NCBI RefSeq assembly: GCF_000430545.1
Contig: NZ_KE387164.1
Span: 32,807-96,806, forward strand
DNA: 64,000 nucleotides
Direction: 5' to 3'
Source of the DNA: Tenacibaculum ovolyticum DSM 18103
Lineage (GTDB): Bacteria; Bacteroidota; Bacteroidia; Flavobacteriales; Flavobacteriaceae
Of the stretch, positions 63,546 to 64,000 are shown piece by piece. Every line of letters begins with the position of its first letter. Position 1 is the stretch's first letter. The translations under genes were made by a program, and so were the position numbers. The notes beneath the pieces were generated by a model that did not search any database, was not told the origin of the DNA, and worked only from the letters and a program-made list of their open reading frames with translations.

Positions 63546-64000
63546 ATGAAAGACTTCATCATTTATAAAAATAGTAAAGTAGCTTATTCAGATGTTGGAA
63601 AAGGTAACGCTATTGTTTTACTTCATGGTTTTCTTGAGAATTCTAGCATGTGGAATGAAGTTTCAGAAGAGTTATCAAAAAAAAATCGTGTAATTTGTGT
63701 AGATTTATTAGGTCATGGAAAGACCAATTGTATTGGTTACTTACATACAATGAATGATATGGCTGAAGCTGTTAAAGAGGTTTTAAAATCATTACGACTT
63801 AGAAAATTTTTTGTTATAGGGCACTCAATGGGAGGATATGTATCTTTGGCATTAGCGGAGAAATATTCAATAAACATAAAAGGATTATGTTTATTGAATT
63901 CAACTACTCAGGCAGATACAGTTGAGCGTAAAGAGTTACGATTAAGAGCGTGTAAAATGGCACAAACGAATTACGATAATTTAGTGAAATTATCTATTTC
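63546..64000 (+). CDS. Alpha/beta-fold hydrolase (N-terminal part, cut by the window end)
   Basis: The frame is open for 151 codons to the end of the window. It begins MKDFIIYKNSKVAYSDVGKG and has LLHGFLENSSMW with the oxyanion-hole HGF, DLLGHGKT, and the nucleophile elbow IGHSMGGYVSLALAE (Ser about 96). The catalytic Asp and His would lie outside. Carboxylesterase or MenH-like (menaquinone) activity are the main options; the sequence here does not decide. Confidence 0.88.
   Translation, partial: MKDFIIYKNSKVAYSDVGKGNAIVLLHGFLENSSMWNEVSEELSKKNRVICVDLLGHGKTNCIGYLHTMNDMAEAVKEVLKSLRLRKFFVIGHSMGGYVSLALAEKYSINIKGLCLLNSTTQADTVERKELRLRACKMAQTNYDNLVKLSI

Overview
The window is AT-rich (roughly 30% GC by eye) and comes from a member of the Bacteroidota, almost certainly a marine-type Flavobacteriaceae of the Tenacibaculum/Polaribacter kind (genus is inference). 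The evidence is the gliding genes gldE-gldD, a SusC/SusD pair, promoters of the TAnnTTTG class, Bacteroidota-type lipoproteins, TPR-fused histidine kinases, a 29-residue mS38/COX24-like basic protein, and the mutY-ssb-gldE-gldD gene order. Most of the window is ordinary core genome: mismatch and excision repair (mutS, a membrane MutS-like ATPase, uvrC, mutY, dinB, holB), translation (pth, rplY, rplU, rpmA, tRNA-Leu, tRNA-modifying trhO/trhP), molybdenum cofactor synthesis, RNase G, HU, heme A synthase and ferrous iron uptake.

Layout. 1-3.6 kb: a tandem array of four small-RNA-like units (about 183 bp period), then on the same strand a response regulator, a TPR sensor kinase and a 58-residue Asp/Gly/Pro-rich small ORF. 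3.7-12.5 kb: TrmH-type methyltransferase, mutS, MATE exporter, crotonase, two tiny membrane proteins, queD, pth, rplY, prs. 12.5-20.2 kb: tRNA-Leu(CAA), a lipoprotein-type katG, then a molybdopterin cluster (mobA-like, moaC, moeA, moaA) interrupted by a GIY-YIG gene lying between two copies of a long palindromic repeat. 20.2-28.3 kb: MutS-like ATPase, uvrC, patatin/beta-barrel protein, RNase G, mS38-like protein, HU. 28.4-35.5 kb: SusC-SusD-zinc metallohydrolase-DUF4302 uptake operon. 35.7-46.4 kb: mutY-ssb-gldE-gldD, ctaA, metal-binding lipoprotein, EamA transporter, paired M16 peptidases, rplU-rpmA. 46.4-55.5 kb: a second sRNA-like unit beside a LytTR/LytS two-component system, dinB, the trhO-trhP-ferredoxin operon, asd, HD hydrolase. 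55.2-64 kb: a third G4/C4 hairpin locus, crotonase, sensor kinase, holB, feoAB plus a FeoB-associated small protein, an outer-membrane protein, brnQ and a truncated alpha/beta hydrolase.

The most unusual thing is a proposed family of short RNAs displaying a GGGG hairpin loop, encoded beside two-component systems. All four array units carry the same parts in the same order: two direct repeats 22 bp apart, exactly 25 bp, a TAnnTTTG promoter element without a -33 box, a GGGG-bearing RNA of about 85 nt, and an intrinsic terminator. A fifth unit with nearly the same design (direct repeats 21 bp apart, 27 bp to the promoter element, GGGG loop, terminator) sits next to an unrelated LytTR system at 46.7 kb. 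I read this as activator-dependent regulatory RNAs switched on by the adjacent response regulators. The sequence layout is seen directly; transcription, regulator identity and targets are inference.
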